DNA of 6,823 nucleotides from Pseudomonadota bacterium (GTDB taxonomy: Bacteria > Pseudomonadota > Gammaproteobacteria > JAKAQQ01), in contig JAKAQQ010000040.1 in assembly GCA_021819635.1 (NCBI GenBank), forward strand, positions 1-6,823, written 5' to 3'. Position 1 is the stretch's first letter. Every line of letters begins with the position of its first letter. The notes under the pieces were generated by a model that saw nothing but the letters and a program-made list of their open reading frames with translations, had not been told where the DNA came from and ran no database searches. Both the position numbers and the translations under genes were made by a program. Shown in pieces: positions 6,291 through 6,823 of this stretch.

Positions 6291-6296
6291 TATAAT
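6291..6296 (+). promoter_or_regulatory. -10 box of the tRNA-Leu promoter
   Basis: A perfect TATAAT stands out in very GC-rich DNA, 47 bases before the mature tRNA 5' end. No good TTGACA-like -35 box is visible at the right distance (CGAATC lies 17 bases upstream). The bases between the box and the expected start near 6303-6304 read TTGGCGCC, a mostly GC discriminator of the kind found at stringently controlled stable-RNA promoters; growth-rate control is therefore an inference. It would leave a leader of about 40 bases to be removed by RNase P. Confidence 0.6.
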
Positions 6297-6306
6297 TGGC
6301 GCCGGG

Positions 6307-6326
6307 CGTACCCCGGAGCCGGTACG
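6307..6326 (+). repeat. Inverted repeat in the tRNA-Leu leader
   Basis: CGTACC and GGTACG form a perfect 6-bp inverted repeat around an 8-base spacer, just downstream of the expected transcription start and 17 bases before the mature tRNA. As RNA it would fold into a leader hairpin; as DNA it is the right size for a dimeric repressor site. Which, if either, applies cannot be told from the sequence. A short direct repeat of GGCCC (6326-6330 and 6336-6340) follows it. Confidence 0.45.
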
Positions 6327-6343
6327 GCCCGAAGCGGCCCCCT

Positions 6344-6430
6344 GCGAGAGTGACGGAACCGGTAGACGTAGCGGTCTCAAAAGCCGCCGATCGCAAGATC
6401 GTGAGGGTTCGAGTCCCTCCTCTCGCACCA
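6344..6430 (+). tRNA. tRNA-Leu (anticodon CAA)
   Basis: This is a complete class II tRNA of 87 bases with CCA encoded. The acceptor stem is GCGAGAG (6344-6350) with CTCTCGC (6420-6426), followed by discriminator A and CCA (6428-6430). The anticodon stem GCGGT/GCCGC (6371-6375 and 6383-6387) ends in a U-G wobble pair and holds the loop CTCAAAA, giving anticodon CAA at 6378-6380, which reads UUG leucine codons. The long variable arm is CGATC-GCAA-GATCG (6388-6401), and the T arm is GAGGG-TTCGAGT-CCCTC (6403-6419). The D arm contains GGTAGA. The layout matches E. coli tRNA-Leu(CAA), and A73 plus the long variable arm are leucine identity features. It is not a target of the QueA/Tgt pathway encoded nearby, which acts on GUN anticodons. 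Confidence 0.98.
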
Positions 6431-6464
6431 GTCCTTCTGCCGCCGGCCGGGTCGGCGACATGCC

Positions 6465-6468
6465 GAGG
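6465..6468 (+). promoter_or_regulatory. Shine-Dalgarno site of the Nudix gene
   Basis: GAGG followed by TT lies 7 bases before the ATG at 6476 and supports that start over an out-of-frame ATG at 6460. The 45 bases between the tRNA end and the ATG show no recognisable -10 box; a small stem, CGCCG (6441-6445) with CGGCG (6453-6457), is the only other structure seen. Confidence 0.7.
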
Positions 6469-6475
6469 TTGAGCC

Positions 6476-6823
6476 ATGCCCTACTGCTTCCGATGCGGAC
6501 AGGCCCTCCGGCCCGGTGTCCCCCCGGGCGACACCCACGAACGGCTGGTCTGTGCCGCCTGCGGCCACATTCATTACGAAAACCCGCGCCTCATCGTCGG
6601 GGTTCTCCCCGACGATTCCCGGCGCGGGGTGCTCCTCTGCCGGCGGGCCATCGAACCACGCCGAGGGCTCTGGACTCTCCCCGCGGGCTTCCTCGATAAC
6701 GGCGAGACCATGGCCTCGGGGGCGCGGCGCGAAACGCTCGAGGAATCGGGCGCCCGCCTCGGTGCCCTGCGTCTTTACACGCTCGTCGATATTCCGCACA
6801 TCCATCAGGTGCACGTCTTCTAC
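6476..6823 (+). CDS. Nudix hydrolase with N-terminal zinc ribbon (partial, 3' end outside window)
   Basis: Nudix enzymes split nucleoside diphosphates linked to another group, using Mg2+ or Mn2+. The visible 116 residues begin with a zinc ribbon, CFRC (4-7) and CAAC (26-29), of the Nudix_N_2 type, then [10 protein letters not shown] (34-42), [20 protein letters not shown] (53-72), and a Nudix box from Gly71 to Ala93 with Glu77 and the RETLEESG core (85-92). The LPAGF segment leads directly into the box, and [12 protein letters not shown] follows. This pattern is shared with the Arabidopsis chloroplast FAD pyrophosphatase NUDX23 and its many bacterial relatives, so FAD, NADH or ADP-ribose are plausible substrates, but the sequence does not decide. 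The frame is open to the end of the window. The gene follows tRNA-Leu by 45 bases without a clear promoter or terminator and may share its transcript. Confidence 0.94.
   Translation, partial: MPYCFRCGQALRPGVPPGDTHERLVCAACGHIHYENPRLIVGVLPDDSRRGVLLCRRAIEPRRGLWTLPAGFLDNGETMASGARRETLEESGARLGALRLYTLVDIPHIHQVHVFY

Noticed and set aside
6344..6430. Integration (att) site or genomic island at the tRNA-Leu 3' end
   Set aside because: No integrase gene, no repeated copy of the tRNA 3' end, and no change in base composition follow within the window; the next gene is an ordinary Nudix hydrolase.
5410..6477. A 355-codon minus-strand open frame covering the DUF481 gene and the tRNA
   Set aside because: It runs through a complete tRNA gene and opposite a signal-peptide-bearing protein; the translation shows only Arg/Val/Ala-rich filler.

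Overview
This is a very GC-rich stretch of bacterial chromosome. It most likely comes from a gammaproteobacterium: the gene order queA-tgt-yajC-secD-secF matches that of Escherichia coli, and SecD opens with the same nine residues (MLNRYPLWK) and has nearly the same length as the E. coli protein. YajC and SecF also follow the proteobacterial pattern. The high GC content, frequent GTG starts and long antisense open frames suggest a GC-rich environmental gammaproteobacterium rather than an enteric. The species cannot be named from this sequence.

Minus strand, 65-5413: one compact block, transcribed right to left as queA, tgt, yajC, secD, secF. The gaps are -11, 26, 42 and 24 bases, so it reads as a single operon. 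QueA and Tgt belong to queuosine synthesis: Tgt exchanges guanine for preQ1 at the wobble position of GUN-anticodon tRNAs, and QueA then adds the epoxycyclopentanediol precursor. YajC, SecD and SecF form the accessory membrane complex that helps SecYEG and SecA drive protein export. The tie between tRNA modification and export is a long-known gene neighbourhood without a clear functional reason. A short hairpin lies after secF at the window's left edge.

Plus strand, 5458-6246: a gene divergent from queA encodes a DUF481 (YdiY-type) outer-membrane beta-barrel protein with a signal peptide. Only 44 bases separate the two start codons. An extended -10 element sits seven bases before the DUF481 ATG, which predicts a leaderless mRNA.

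Plus strand, 6247-6823: a hairpin, a consensus TATAAT box and a leader inverted repeat precede a complete tRNA-Leu(CAA) gene. A Nudix hydrolase with an N-terminal zinc ribbon follows after 45 bases and runs off the window's right edge.

Most of the window is ordinary housekeeping sequence. I found no mobile element, CRISPR array or clearly new system. The points most worth checking are the altered zinc-site and substrate-pocket residues of Tgt, the probable leaderless DUF481 transcript, and the tRNA-Leu leader and its possible cotranscription with the Nudix gene.
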